From assembly GCA_040878185.1 (NCBI GenBank), contig JBBDMS010000033.1:1-64000 (forward strand): 64,000 nt of DNA, written 5' to 3'. Under the pieces are notes generated by a model. That model had not been told where the DNA came from, searched no databases, and worked only from the letters and a program-made list of their open reading frames with translations. Positions 19,101 through 26,561 of this stretch are shown in pieces (within the stretch, counting starts at the first letter, position 1; every line of letters starts with the position of its first letter). Origin of the DNA: JAWXBK01 sp040878185. GTDB taxonomy: Bacteria > Pseudomonadota > Alphaproteobacteria > Dongiales > Dongiaceae. The translations under genes were made by a program, and so were the position numbers.

Positions 19101-19314
19101 CCCACCCTTCCCAGATCATCACCGTGTCGCCGACCTCGACCTTGAATCGACTGTCCGGCGCCTGCAGCGCCTGTTCGATGTAGGGCGTCAAGAAGCTGAG
19201 CCGGAGCGGCTCCTCCCAGGACAGGCGCCATAAGCCGATGCCGACCAGCAGCAGGATGCCGGCGAGCAGGCTGGCAAGGATTTCGAGAGTGATTCGGGCT
19301 GAACTGCGAAGCAT
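16114..19314 (-). CDS. AsmA/YhdP-like envelope protein (DUF3971 type)
   Basis: A 1066-residue protein with one N-terminal membrane segment (ILASLLAGILLLVGIGLW, about residues 11-28) and a long periplasmic part made of repetitive beta-strands, as in AsmA, TamB and YhdP. Such proteins are thought to form grooved bridges that carry phospholipids toward the outer membrane. A strongly acidic linker (EEVVEETPAEDEPEPEIVEEIEE-like) lies about residues 758-785, before the C-terminal AsmA-type domain. The C-terminus is rich in Pro, Glu and Thr. Divergent from glnE with a 74-base spacer. Confidence 0.82.
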   Translation of the reverse strand: MLRSSARITLEILASLLAGILLLVGIGLWRLSWEEPLRLSFLTPYIEQALQAPDSRFKVEVGDTVMIWEGWGHSIDVAAADVTAFDENGQELAHVPRVSFRLSVRALLHGMVAPTSIAVHQPTIAFRRHADGHWSIGESPERASDTAIEESVVFPTLLEELLDDPDPDRATGYLTEAAIVDASIVVIDDRTGLTWRPERATVVLSRDAQGLAGIATIDVPELGRPARLEARLVYDRATERVVIDGQFHHVELAALGLVESRLMTLANADLLISGTVRTDISLAGELGEIELNASAGPGRIELRNLYDAPLAIESATIAAKVGAGFDTLTVESFRLDLGGPRLALVGDATGLASGPMSLALDVTIENVDFATVPTFWPNGYGTDARRWITENMPEGRAEKVEAILRLNWPQGRSGDMVVEQFTGTVDGEGLTIQYLKPLPPIVNAAGRGIFDKGRLDVSFERGNVGEIQISGGRLQITGIGEDVQWIKVEGTATAPLAATLELLDHPRLDYVSRVGIVPEGATGETSTELHFSFPAKKNMSFADVEMTANATITDANLVEAAMGQPLNDGNFTLALDNDGLEMKGTGLFAGVPLDIRWLEWFNHETLNNSFEVAGWTTAEEVAKIGLALEPFVTGPVGFGVTYTNYDSGVSEVATNLDLVDAIIALPVIDYTKLAGDAGTASFVVEMVGGNPAALRELVIDATGLAATGGVQFDPATGALARVDFGQLDVSGSALTDVAIVIAGPRTDVVLGGGVLNAEPFIGEDTEEVVEETPAEDEPEPEIVEEIEETEKQLPPFTLQAEHLDRIILGDGRALENARVKLHNQGDYWEWLELDGTLGADNAIMVRYVPTTEGTHELAIEAADAGATLSTFNFSDSFFGGRLTITGVSVDTEPDRPIRGSLNITQFRLVNAPGLARLLSVATLTGLVDALTGEGFLFTGLRADFEKAGGRIAIDDFRAHGPSVGVTADGWIDTEEDRIALKGTLVPAYAFNSILGNIPLIGPILQGGEGEGLFAATFSASGKLSEPQFSYNPLAALAPGFLRELFEVGEPTDTPREPAEPVEPTER

Positions 19315-19388
19315 CGGTGTTGTTATACCGTGCCGCTTGACGGCTGGACTGTGATTTTCCAGTGTGCGGGAAATAACCCCTCCCGGCC

Positions 19389-22300
19389 ATGACCGACTTC
19401 GCGCTCAAGCTCGACCCGGCGGATTTGCCACCGGCGCCCGATCCCTCGCTTGCTCGCGCCGGGCTCGAACGATGGCGAGAACGGCTTGCCGCGATCGGCG
19501 ATCCCGCGTTGATCGGGTTCGCGGACCGGCTGGATGCCGATCCCGGCGCCGCCCGGCTCCTTGCGCTCCTCTTTGCGCATAGCAGCTTTCTCGGCCAATG
19601 CCTGCTGACGGCGCCCGCCGATTTCCGTCTCGTTTTCGAGGAGGGACCGGAGGCGGCTGTCGCAGCCGCGTTGGACGGGCTGGTCGAAGCCGCGATCGCC
19701 GAATCCGATCCGGCGCGCGTCATGCAGGCGCTGCGTGCAGCGCGCCGCCGCGTCGCCCTTGCCGTGGCCACGGCCGATATCGTCGGCGCCTGGTCGCTGG
19801 AACAGGTAACGGCCGCACTCAGCGATCTTGCCGACCGGGCGATCGATGCCACCGCCGGCCATCTGCTGCGGCGTGCCGTCGACCGCGGTGAACTCGAGGT
19901 CGACAACCCCGACCTGCCGCATCGCAATGGCGGCCTCATCGTGCTCGGGCTCGGCAAGCTTGGCGCACGCGAACTCAACTATTCGAGCGACGTCGATCTG
20001 ATCATCCTGTTCGATCGCGAAAAGGTTCGCTACACCGGCAGCCGCAGCCTGCAGGATTTCTTCGTGCGCATCGCGCGTGAACTCGTGCGCATGTTGCAGG
20101 AACGCACCGAAGGCGGCTTCGTGTTGCGCGTCGACCTCCGGCTGCGGCCCGACCCGGGATCGACGCCGCTCGCTCTGTCGGCGCTCGCCGCGGAAAACTA
20201 TTACGAGGGGATGGGGCAGAACTGGGAACGCGCGGCCATGATCAAGGCCCGCCCGGTCGCTGCCGATATCGAATCCGGTCGACAGTTTCTCGAACGGCTG
20301 CGGCCGTTCATCTGGCGCAAGCATCTCGATTTCGCGGCGATTCAGGACATTCATTCGATCAAGCGGCAGATTCACGCAGTCAAGGGCTTCAGAGATATTG
20401 CGGTCGCCGGCCACAATATCAAGCTCGGCCGCGGTGGCATTCGCGAGATCGAATTCTTTGCGCAGACCCAGCAACTCATCTGGGGCGGTCGCGACCCAGC
20501 GCTGCGCGTGCCCTCGACCAATGGCGCGATCCGCGCGCTGGTCGCGAGCGGTCGCGTCGAAGCAGATATTGCCGACGAACTGATGGCTGCCTACCGGTTC
20601 CTGCGCGGCATCGAACATCGCCTGCAGATGATGGACGACCGCCAGACCCAGACCTTGCCGGCCGAAGGCGAGGCACTCGATCGCTTCGCCGCCTTTGCCG
20701 GCTTCGCGTCGACCGATGCGTTCGCGGCGGCGCTTCTTGAGCAGCTCGGTCGCGTCGAAGATCACTATGCCGATCTGTTCGAGGAAGCGCCGAGCCTGAG
20801 CCCCGCGGGCAGTCTCGTTTTCACCGGCGGCAAGGACGATCCCGACACGCTGATCACGCTCGCGATGCTCGGCTTTCGCGGCGCACCCTCGATCGCAGCA
20901 GTGATACGGAGCTGGCATGCCGGCCGCTATCGTGCAACACGCAGCACGCGCGCGCGCGAACTTCTGACCGAGCTGGTGCCGGACCTGCTCAAGATGCTGG
21001 CACGCACCAGCGATCCCGATGCCGCGTTCCAGCGCTTCGATGCGTTTCTCCAGGCCTTGCCTGCCGGCATTCAGCTCTTCTCGCTGATCTACGCGAATCC
21101 CGGCCTGCTCGGGTTGATCGCCGAGATCATGGGCGATGCGCCGCGTCTCGCCGATCGCCTCGCGGCACGGCCGGGTCTGCTCGAAGGCGTGCTCACCCAG
21201 GATTTCTTCGCACCGCTGCCCGGCATCGCTGCACTGCGCGCCGAACTCGACCGCCATTTGCAGCAGGCGCGCGATCTCGAAGACCGGCTCGACATCACAC
21301 GACGCTGGGCGAAGGACCGCCAGTTCCAGGCCGGCGTCCATATCCTGCGCAACGTGGCCGACGCGCATTCCATGGGCGGGCCGCTTGCGGACATCGCCGA
21401 GACCGCCATCCGCGCACTGCTTCCCGCCGTGACCGCGGAGTTCGAGAAACAGCATGGCAGGCTCCCCGGTTGCGGTCTCGCGGTGATCGGTCTCGGCAAA
21501 CTCGGCGGGCGCGAGATGAACGTCGGATCGGATCTCGATCTCGTCTTCATCTATGACGTGCCGGCCGAACTTGGCGACGAATGGACACTGATGCAGTCGG
21601 ATGGCCAGCGCCCGCTGGCGCCGATGCATTACTATGCACGCCTTGCGCAGCGCATGATCGGCGCGCTCGATGCCGCGACCGCCGAAGGCCGCCTCTTCGA
21701 AGTGGACATGCGCCTGCGACCGTCCGGCAATTCGGGCCCGATCGCATCGGGCCTTGCCGCCTTCAGCCGCTATCAGCGCGAAGGGGCGTGGACCTGGGAA
21801 CATATGTCGCTCACGCGCGGACGCGTCGTCGCCGGCGATGCGACCTTTGCAACGGAGATCGAAGCCGGGCTCCGCGAACTGCTGTGCCGGCCGTGCGACG
21901 GCGACCAGCTTGTCGTCGACATCGCCGACATGCGGCGACGCATGGCCGAGACTTATCCGACCGACAATCTCTGGGACGTGAAACATTGGCGCGGCGGCAT
22001 GGTCGATGTCGATTTCATCGCGCAATATCTGCAACTGCGCCACGCCGAGACGAACCCGGCGGTGCTTTCGCCCAACACGAGGGCGGCCCTCGACAAACTT
22101 GCCAAGGCCGACCTGCTCGATCGCGACACCGCCGACGATCTGATCGAGGCTATCCATCTCTGGCACAACATTCAGGGCCTGCTGCGGCTGACGGTCGGAC
22201 ACAAGCTCGACGAGGCGGCCCTGCCCGCGGGCATTGCAACGGCCCTCGCGGCGGCTGGCGACGAAGTTGACTTCGAGGGATTGAAACAGCACATGATCGA

Positions 22301-22397
22301 CCTTGCCGGGATCGCACTCGGCCATTATCGAACATTGATCGACGAGCCAGCCGATGCGGCCCGCGCCCGTCTCGACAGCAGGGAGAGCAAAGCATGA
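19389..22397 (+). CDS. glnE: Glutamine synthetase adenylyltransferase/deadenylase GlnE
   Basis: A 1002-residue bifunctional enzyme controlling glutamine synthetase by adding or removing AMP. Two nucleotidyltransferase domains are seen: GLGKLGARELNYSSDVDLI in the N-terminal half (deadenylase) and GLGKLGGREMNVGSDLDLVF in the C-terminal half (adenylylase), each with the metal-binding D-x-D. A helical regulatory region separates and follows them. Length matches the family. The stop overlaps the bcp start in an ATGA arrangement. Confidence 0.97.
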   Translation: MTDFALKLDPADLPPAPDPSLARAGLERWRERLAAIGDPALIGFADRLDADPGAARLLALLFAHSSFLGQCLLTAPADFRLVFEEGPEAAVAAALDGLVEAAIAESDPARVMQALRAARRRVALAVATADIVGAWSLEQVTAALSDLADRAIDATAGHLLRRAVDRGELEVDNPDLPHRNGGLIVLGLGKLGARELNYSSDVDLIILFDREKVRYTGSRSLQDFFVRIARELVRMLQERTEGGFVLRVDLRLRPDPGSTPLALSALAAENYYEGMGQNWERAAMIKARPVAADIESGRQFLERLRPFIWRKHLDFAAIQDIHSIKRQIHAVKGFRDIAVAGHNIKLGRGGIREIEFFAQTQQLIWGGRDPALRVPSTNGAIRALVASGRVEADIADELMAAYRFLRGIEHRLQMMDDRQTQTLPAEGEALDRFAAFAGFASTDAFAAALLEQLGRVEDHYADLFEEAPSLSPAGSLVFTGGKDDPDTLITLAMLGFRGAPSIAAVIRSWHAGRYRATRSTRARELLTELVPDLLKMLARTSDPDAAFQRFDAFLQALPAGIQLFSLIYANPGLLGLIAEIMGDAPRLADRLAARPGLLEGVLTQDFFAPLPGIAALRAELDRHLQQARDLEDRLDITRRWAKDRQFQAGVHILRNVADAHSMGGPLADIAETAIRALLPAVTAEFEKQHGRLPGCGLAVIGLGKLGGREMNVGSDLDLVFIYDVPAELGDEWTLMQSDGQRPLAPMHYYARLAQRMIGALDAATAEGRLFEVDMRLRPSGNSGPIASGLAAFSRYQREGAWTWEHMSLTRGRVVAGDATFATEIEAGLRELLCRPCDGDQLVVDIADMRRRMAETYPTDNLWDVKHWRGGMVDVDFIAQYLQLRHAETNPAVLSPNTRAALDKLAKADLLDRDTADDLIEAIHLWHNIQGLLRLTVGHKLDEAALPAGIATALAAAGDEVDFEGLKQHMIDLAGIALGHYRTLIDEPADAARARLDSRESKA

Positions 22398-22858
22398 GCG
22401 TGAAACCCGGCGACAAGGCGCCCGCCTTCAACATGAAGACCGACGGCAATGATTCGGTCTCGCTGGCGAAGCTCAAGGGCAAGAACGTCGTGCTCTATTT
22501 CTATCCGAAGGATGACACTTCGGGCTGCACGGCCGAGGCCTGCGACTTCCGCGACAATCTGCCGAAGTTCGGCAAGGTCGATGCGGTCGTGATCGGCGTC
22601 TCGCGCGACAGCGTCGAGAGCCACGACAAGTTCAAGAAGAAATACAAGCTGCCCTTCGCGCTCGCCGCCGACGAAGACGGCAGCGTGACCGAAGCCTATG
22701 GCACTTGGGTCGAGAAGAGCATGTACGGTCGCAAATATATGGGTATCGAGCGGGCCACCTTCCTGATCGACGGCAAGGGCGTCGTGCGCAATGTCTGGCG
22801 CAAGGTGAAAGTGCCCGGCCATGTCGACGAGGTTCTCGGGGCGATCAAAGCGCTTTGA
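22394..22858 (+). CDS. bcp: Thioredoxin-dependent thiol peroxidase (Bcp/PrxQ)
   Basis: A 154-residue atypical two-cysteine peroxiredoxin. The peroxidatic Cys45 and resolving Cys50 lie in DTSGCTAEACDFRD, the same numbering as E. coli Bcp. It reduces peroxides in the cytoplasm. Overlaps glnE by 4 bases and the next gene by a TTGA arrangement, so the three are probably co-translated. Confidence 0.96.
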   Translation: MSVKPGDKAPAFNMKTDGNDSVSLAKLKGKNVVLYFYPKDDTSGCTAEACDFRDNLPKFGKVDAVVIGVSRDSVESHDKFKKKYKLPFALAADEDGSVTEAYGTWVEKSMYGRKYMGIERATFLIDGKGVVRNVWRKVKVPGHVDEVLGAIKAL

Positions 22859-23676
22859 CAAGGACCACAACGCTGTCGCCCGTTCCGCAATCCCTCACCG
22901 ACGCGGCGCGCGCGGCGCTGGCGGCGGCCGATCCGTTCGAGAAACTGCGGCTGACACAGGAAGCCGCCGCCGCATGGCAGGCCGGCACAATCGCGACGAT
23001 CGGCAAGGCCGGCGCACCCGATCGGCCGGCACGCCCGGCGCGACCCGAATTGCGCCGGCCCGGCGACATGCCGAAGCGCCGCGCCGCCGGCAGCCCCGGC
23101 AATCGCGTCGCGCTGCTGCATGCGCTCGCCCATATCGAGCTCAATGCCGTCGATCTCGCCTGGGATATGATTGCGCGCTTCGCCGATCCCGCGCTGCCGC
23201 GCGATTTCGCGACCGACTGGCTGTCCGTTGCCGCCGAGGAAGCCCGACATTTCGGCCTGCTCGCCGCGCGGCTGGCGGAACTGGACGCGCGGTATGGCGA
23301 TCTGCCGGCGCATGACGGGCTCTGGGAGGCGGCCGAGACGACCCGCGGCGATCTGCTGGCGCGACTTGCCGTGGTGCCGCTGGTGCTCGAAGCGCGCGGG
23401 CTCGATGTCACGCCGACGATGATCGCGAGCCTGACCCGGGCCGGCGACGATGCCAGCGCCGCGGTGCTGCAGAGCATTTATGAAGAAGAGATCGGCCATG
23501 TCGCGATTGGCTGGCGCTGGTTCCGCCATGTCGCAGCGGCGCGCGGTCTCGACCCCGACGCCGCGTGGCCCGATCTGGTGCGACGGCATTTTCGCGGCCG
23601 GCTCAAGCCGCCGTTCAACGAGCCCGCGCGTGAAGCGGCCGGCTTCGCCGAACCGCTCTATGCGGATCTCGCCTGA
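22855..23676 (+). CDS. Ferritin-like domain protein, DUF455 family
   Basis: A 273-residue helical protein. Metal-ligand motifs typical of ferritin-like folds are visible: HALAHIELNAVD, AAEEARHFG and YEEEIGHVAIG (E..H pairs). I take the TTG at 22855 as start because it overlaps the bcp stop (TTGA) and the sequence after it fits the family; no ATG is suitably placed. Family members are uncharacterised; some sit with tRNA or stress genes. Likely a di-metal protein. Confidence 0.85.
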   Translation: MTRTTTLSPVPQSLTDAARAALAAADPFEKLRLTQEAAAAWQAGTIATIGKAGAPDRPARPARPELRRPGDMPKRRAAGSPGNRVALLHALAHIELNAVDLAWDMIARFADPALPRDFATDWLSVAAEEARHFGLLAARLAELDARYGDLPAHDGLWEAAETTRGDLLARLAVVPLVLEARGLDVTPTMIASLTRAGDDASAAVLQSIYEEEIGHVAIGWRWFRHVAAARGLDPDAAWPDLVRRHFRGRLKPPFNEPAREAAGFAEPLYADLA

Positions 23677-23831
23677 GCAAAGCCTACGCCGGGCTTCATC
23701 GCCGGTCTCCCTTTGGCGATTTCATCGGCGGGCCCGCATCGGGCAATTCGCCGCGAGACACCGCCTGCCGACATTCGCTATCTTGCGCCGCCATTGTCCG
23801 GCCGAGCCCTGCCCGTCTTTGCGAGAGACCC

Positions 23832-24110
23832 ATGCAACAGATGATTCCGGTTTTCCTCACCGTGTTCCTTGCCGAACTCGGCGACAAGACGCAGCTTGCG
23901 ACATTGCTGTTCGCCGCCGACAAGGATCGCGATCCCTGGCTGGTGTTCCTCGCGTCCGCCGGCGCACTGATCGTCGCCGCCGGTATTGGCGTGCTCGCCG
24001 GTGCGGCGGCCGCCAAATATGTCGACATGCTGCCGATCAAGCTGATCGCCGGAATCGGTTTCGTGATTATCGGCGCCTGGACCATTTGGGGTCATTTTTC
24101 CAACGCCTGA
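23832..24110 (+). CDS. GDT1/TMEM165 family (UPF0016) membrane protein, half-size
   Basis: A 92-residue protein with about three membrane segments and a single copy of the family signature E-L-G-D-K-T (FLAELGDKTQLATLLFA). Most relatives are about twice this size with two inverted copies of the motif and export Mn2+ or Ca2+. A single-motif version should act as a homodimer. The start is preceded by GAGAGACC, a fair ribosome-binding site. Short gap (25 bases) to the M24 gene. Confidence 0.85.
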   Translation: MQQMIPVFLTVFLAELGDKTQLATLLFAADKDRDPWLVFLASAGALIVAAGIGVLAGAAAAKYVDMLPIKLIAGIGFVIIGAWTIWGHFSNA

Positions 24111-24135
24111 AAGACTGTCTGAGGGGGAAGCGACG

Positions 24136-25392
24136 ATGAGTTCCAGTCCGATCGGCCTTACGCCCGGCGCCATCGAGCCCTGGCCGGAAGACTTCCGCGA
24201 CGTTGCCTTCCCGCGTGCCGAATACGAGGCACGGCTGAAGAAGCTGCGCTCGATGATGGCCGAGGCGAAGATCGATCTGCTCTACATCACCGTGCCAGAC
24301 AATGTCGCCTGGGCGCATGGCTTCATCGCGAGCTGGTACAAGGCGAACAGCCCGATGCGCTATCCGCAGCTCTACGGCACCGCCATCCATGTCGATCACG
24401 ACGAGTTCATTCATTTCGACAACCCGACCGAACGGCCGGTGCTCGAAAAGACCTCGGTCTCGACCGACAACCGCTATTTCCCTTCGCGCGACGGCGTGCC
24501 CAATCTCGCTTTCATCATGGCCGAGCTAAAGGCCAAAGGCTGGCTCGGCGGCACGGTCGGCCTCGAATATTGGGGCTATATCCCGAACCGCGCGATTTCG
24601 ACCATGTTCGAAGGCGCATTCCTCGCCGAGCGCTGCCGCGTGGTCGATGCGAGCGCGCTGGTGCGCCGCGCACGCCGCATCAAATCGCCGGCCGAGATCG
24701 CCTGCATCGAGAAAGCCGTCGAGTATGCCGATATCGGTCATCGCACGGTGATCGAGCTCGCGAAGCCCGGCATGAGCGAGCTCGAGCTCTATGGCGAAAC
24801 GCTGCGCGCGATGATGAAAGCCGGCAGCGAGTCGCCTGCGCTGGTTCATTCCTTTACGTCCGCGCCGGTGCGCGACGGACGCGCGGTGGCGGCCGGTCAC
24901 GCGATGATGGGCCGCAAGAAAATTCGTGCCGGCGAATTTCTCAAGATCGACATCGCCGGCGTGCATTACCGCTATCACGGCAATGTGCAGCGCGGCTATT
25001 TCGTCGGCGACCCGCCGAAATCGATGATCGACCAGGTGCATCGCGCGGCCGGCGCGTTCGATGTGTTCGCATCCGAGGTGAAGGCCGGCATGACGGTGCG
25101 CCAGATCGCCGCCATCATGCGCCGCTATTACGAACAGGTCGGGTTATGGGGCGAGCCGGGCTGGGGTCTCGGTTATGAGCTCGGGCTCTCGCTGCCGCCC
25201 GACTGGGTCGGCGAATTCTATTTCAACATCCGCGATGAGGATCCGCTGCTGCTCGATCGCGTGATCGAGGAGAACATGGTCACGAACTACGAGAGCATGT
25301 TCAACACCTGGCTGGTCGATACCTGCGTCTACCGCAAGACCGGCGCGCCGTTCCTCTCGACGATACCGCTCGAACTGCAGGGCGTCGGATGA
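24136..25392 (+). CDS. M24 (creatinase/prolidase fold) protein with degenerate metal site
   Basis: A 418-residue pita-bread-fold protein with the creatinase N-terminal domain (residues 20-170) and an M24 domain after it. The five metal ligands of true aminopeptidases are mostly lost: in KIDIAGVHYRYHGNVQRGYF the second Asp is Asn; the usual GHGIG histidine region reads GYELG; the final Glu region reads VDTCVYRK. A His in AAGHAMMG aligns with the catalytic His of creatinase. This points to a creatinase-like, metal-free C-N hydrolase or lyase, not a prolidase. Substrate unknown. Strong ribosome-binding site GAGGGGGAAG upstream. Confidence 0.75.
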   Translation: MSSSPIGLTPGAIEPWPEDFRDVAFPRAEYEARLKKLRSMMAEAKIDLLYITVPDNVAWAHGFIASWYKANSPMRYPQLYGTAIHVDHDEFIHFDNPTERPVLEKTSVSTDNRYFPSRDGVPNLAFIMAELKAKGWLGGTVGLEYWGYIPNRAISTMFEGAFLAERCRVVDASALVRRARRIKSPAEIACIEKAVEYADIGHRTVIELAKPGMSELELYGETLRAMMKAGSESPALVHSFTSAPVRDGRAVAAGHAMMGRKKIRAGEFLKIDIAGVHYRYHGNVQRGYFVGDPPKSMIDQVHRAAGAFDVFASEVKAGMTVRQIAAIMRRYYEQVGLWGEPGWGLGYELGLSLPPDWVGEFYFNIRDEDPLLLDRVIEENMVTNYESMFNTWLVDTCVYRKTGAPFLSTIPLELQGVG

Positions 25393-25402
25393 TCGGGGTT
25401 CG

Positions 25403-26047
25403 CTACGCTTCCTTCGGATAGCGCGTCGCAATGAGACTCGGGCGCGTGACGACACCCGCCCACCAGCGCGACAGAGCCCCGTTTTCGGCAACGAGTGCAG
25501 CACCCTCCGGCGTCGGCAGGATATAGGCGACGAATGCCGCCAGCCACGCATCCGCCAGCGTGAAGTGCGCGCCCGTCAGAAAGGGCGTCGGGGCAAGCGC
25601 CATGATCGCAGCGAAGACATGCCGGGCCGCTGGAACACTGGCCGCCACCCGCGCCTCGTCGGCCGCCCGTCCCTCCTCGGCCGCGAACAACCGCTCGATG
25701 ACGAGGCCCCGCAGCAGCGGCGGATAGCCATAAGAATCGACGATCGAGATGATCTGGTTCATCCGCGCGCGTTCGCGGGGATCGGCCGGTTGCAAGGCGG
25801 GCCCAGAGAAATTCTCGTCGACATAGCGCGCGATCGCGCTCGTCTCGTAAAGCCGGAACCCGTCATGATCGAGCGCGGGAATGCGCCTGAAAGCGTGAAG
25901 CTGTTCGTAGGCGGGATCGAGCGTCGCCGGATCGAAGACGTTGGTCTCGCACAGCGTATGGGCGACACCCTTCTCGATCAGGGCGATGCGGGCGATGCGC
26001 ACATAGACGCTGTCGGTGAGACCGTAGAGAAGAATCGCGCCCGCCAT
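25403..26047 (-). CDS. Glutathione S-transferase family protein
   Basis: A 214-residue cytosolic GST. The thioredoxin-like N-terminal domain includes RRIPALDHDGFRLYETSAIARYVDE (cis-Pro and the ET/S-A-I glutathione-binding motif), followed by an all-helical C-terminal domain with TLADAWLAAFV. The Ser/Tyr/Cys at the N-terminus (YGLTDSVYVR) is the likely activating residue. Last gene of the minus-strand run starting at amiC; 16 bases after the MaoC gene. Substrate not predictable. Confidence 0.88.
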   Translation of the reverse strand: MAGAILLYGLTDSVYVRIARIALIEKGVAHTLCETNVFDPATLDPAYEQLHAFRRIPALDHDGFRLYETSAIARYVDENFSGPALQPADPRERARMNQIISIVDSYGYPPLLRGLVIERLFAAEEGRAADEARVAASVPAARHVFAAIMALAPTPFLTGAHFTLADAWLAAFVAYILPTPEGAALVAENGALSRWWAGVVTRPSLIATRYPKEA

Positions 26048-26063
26048 GTCGTGCCTTCGTGCC

Positions 26064-26561
26064 TCAGCCGGTTCCGGATGCGAGGGTATCGCGGAACTGA
26101 AACAGCGTCAGCACTTCGGCCACCATGAACGGCTTCTCTGTGCCTTCGGCCTCGACCGTATGGACGGTTCGGACCAGGAACTCCCCCGGCCGTCGTTCGT
26201 CGATGCGCTCGAGGACGATCTGTGTTCGCGCCCGCTGGCCGACTCGCAACGGACTGATGAAGCGCACCCGGTCGAGCCCATAATTGAGTGCCCAGACCTC
26301 GTCGTTGGTCATCAGCGGCAATCCCACATATTCGCGCAGATCGCTATGCACATGGCAGAGAACATGGAACCCGTGCACGATCGTTCCACCCCACGGGCTT
26401 TTCGCCGCCCATGCGGGATCGTTATGCATGGGATCCCATTCGTCCGTCAGCCGGGCGAACTGGTTCTCGCTGTCCTGATCGTAAGAGCGCCAATTTGTAA
26501 CGGCGACGGTTTCACCGACGCGCGCCCTGAGATCGTCGAAGAATTGCCGCCAGTTCGTCAC
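26064..26561 (-). CDS. MaoC-like hot-dog dehydratase
   Basis: A 165-residue hot-dog-fold protein with the MaoC hydratase pattern: DEWDPMHNDPAWAAKSPWGGTIVHGFHVLCHV, containing the Asp-x4-H catalytic pair and the G-G-x-I-V-H-G signature, then YGLDRVRFISPLRVGQRART. It probably hydrates or dehydrates an acyl-CoA. Its start overlaps the acyl-CoA ligase stop (ATGA), suggesting the ligase makes its substrate. Confidence 0.88.
   Translation of the reverse strand: MTNWRQFFDDLRARVGETVAVTNWRSYDQDSENQFARLTDEWDPMHNDPAWAAKSPWGGTIVHGFHVLCHVHSDLREYVGLPLMTNDEVWALNYGLDRVRFISPLRVGQRARTQIVLERIDERRPGEFLVRTVHTVEAEGTEKPFMVAEVLTLFQFRDTLASGTG

Noticed and set aside
19323..22325. A 1000-codon open frame antisense to glnE
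   Set aside because: High GC and codon bias create long mirror frames; the plus strand encodes a full-length, motif-complete GlnE, and the antisense product has no recognisable domain.
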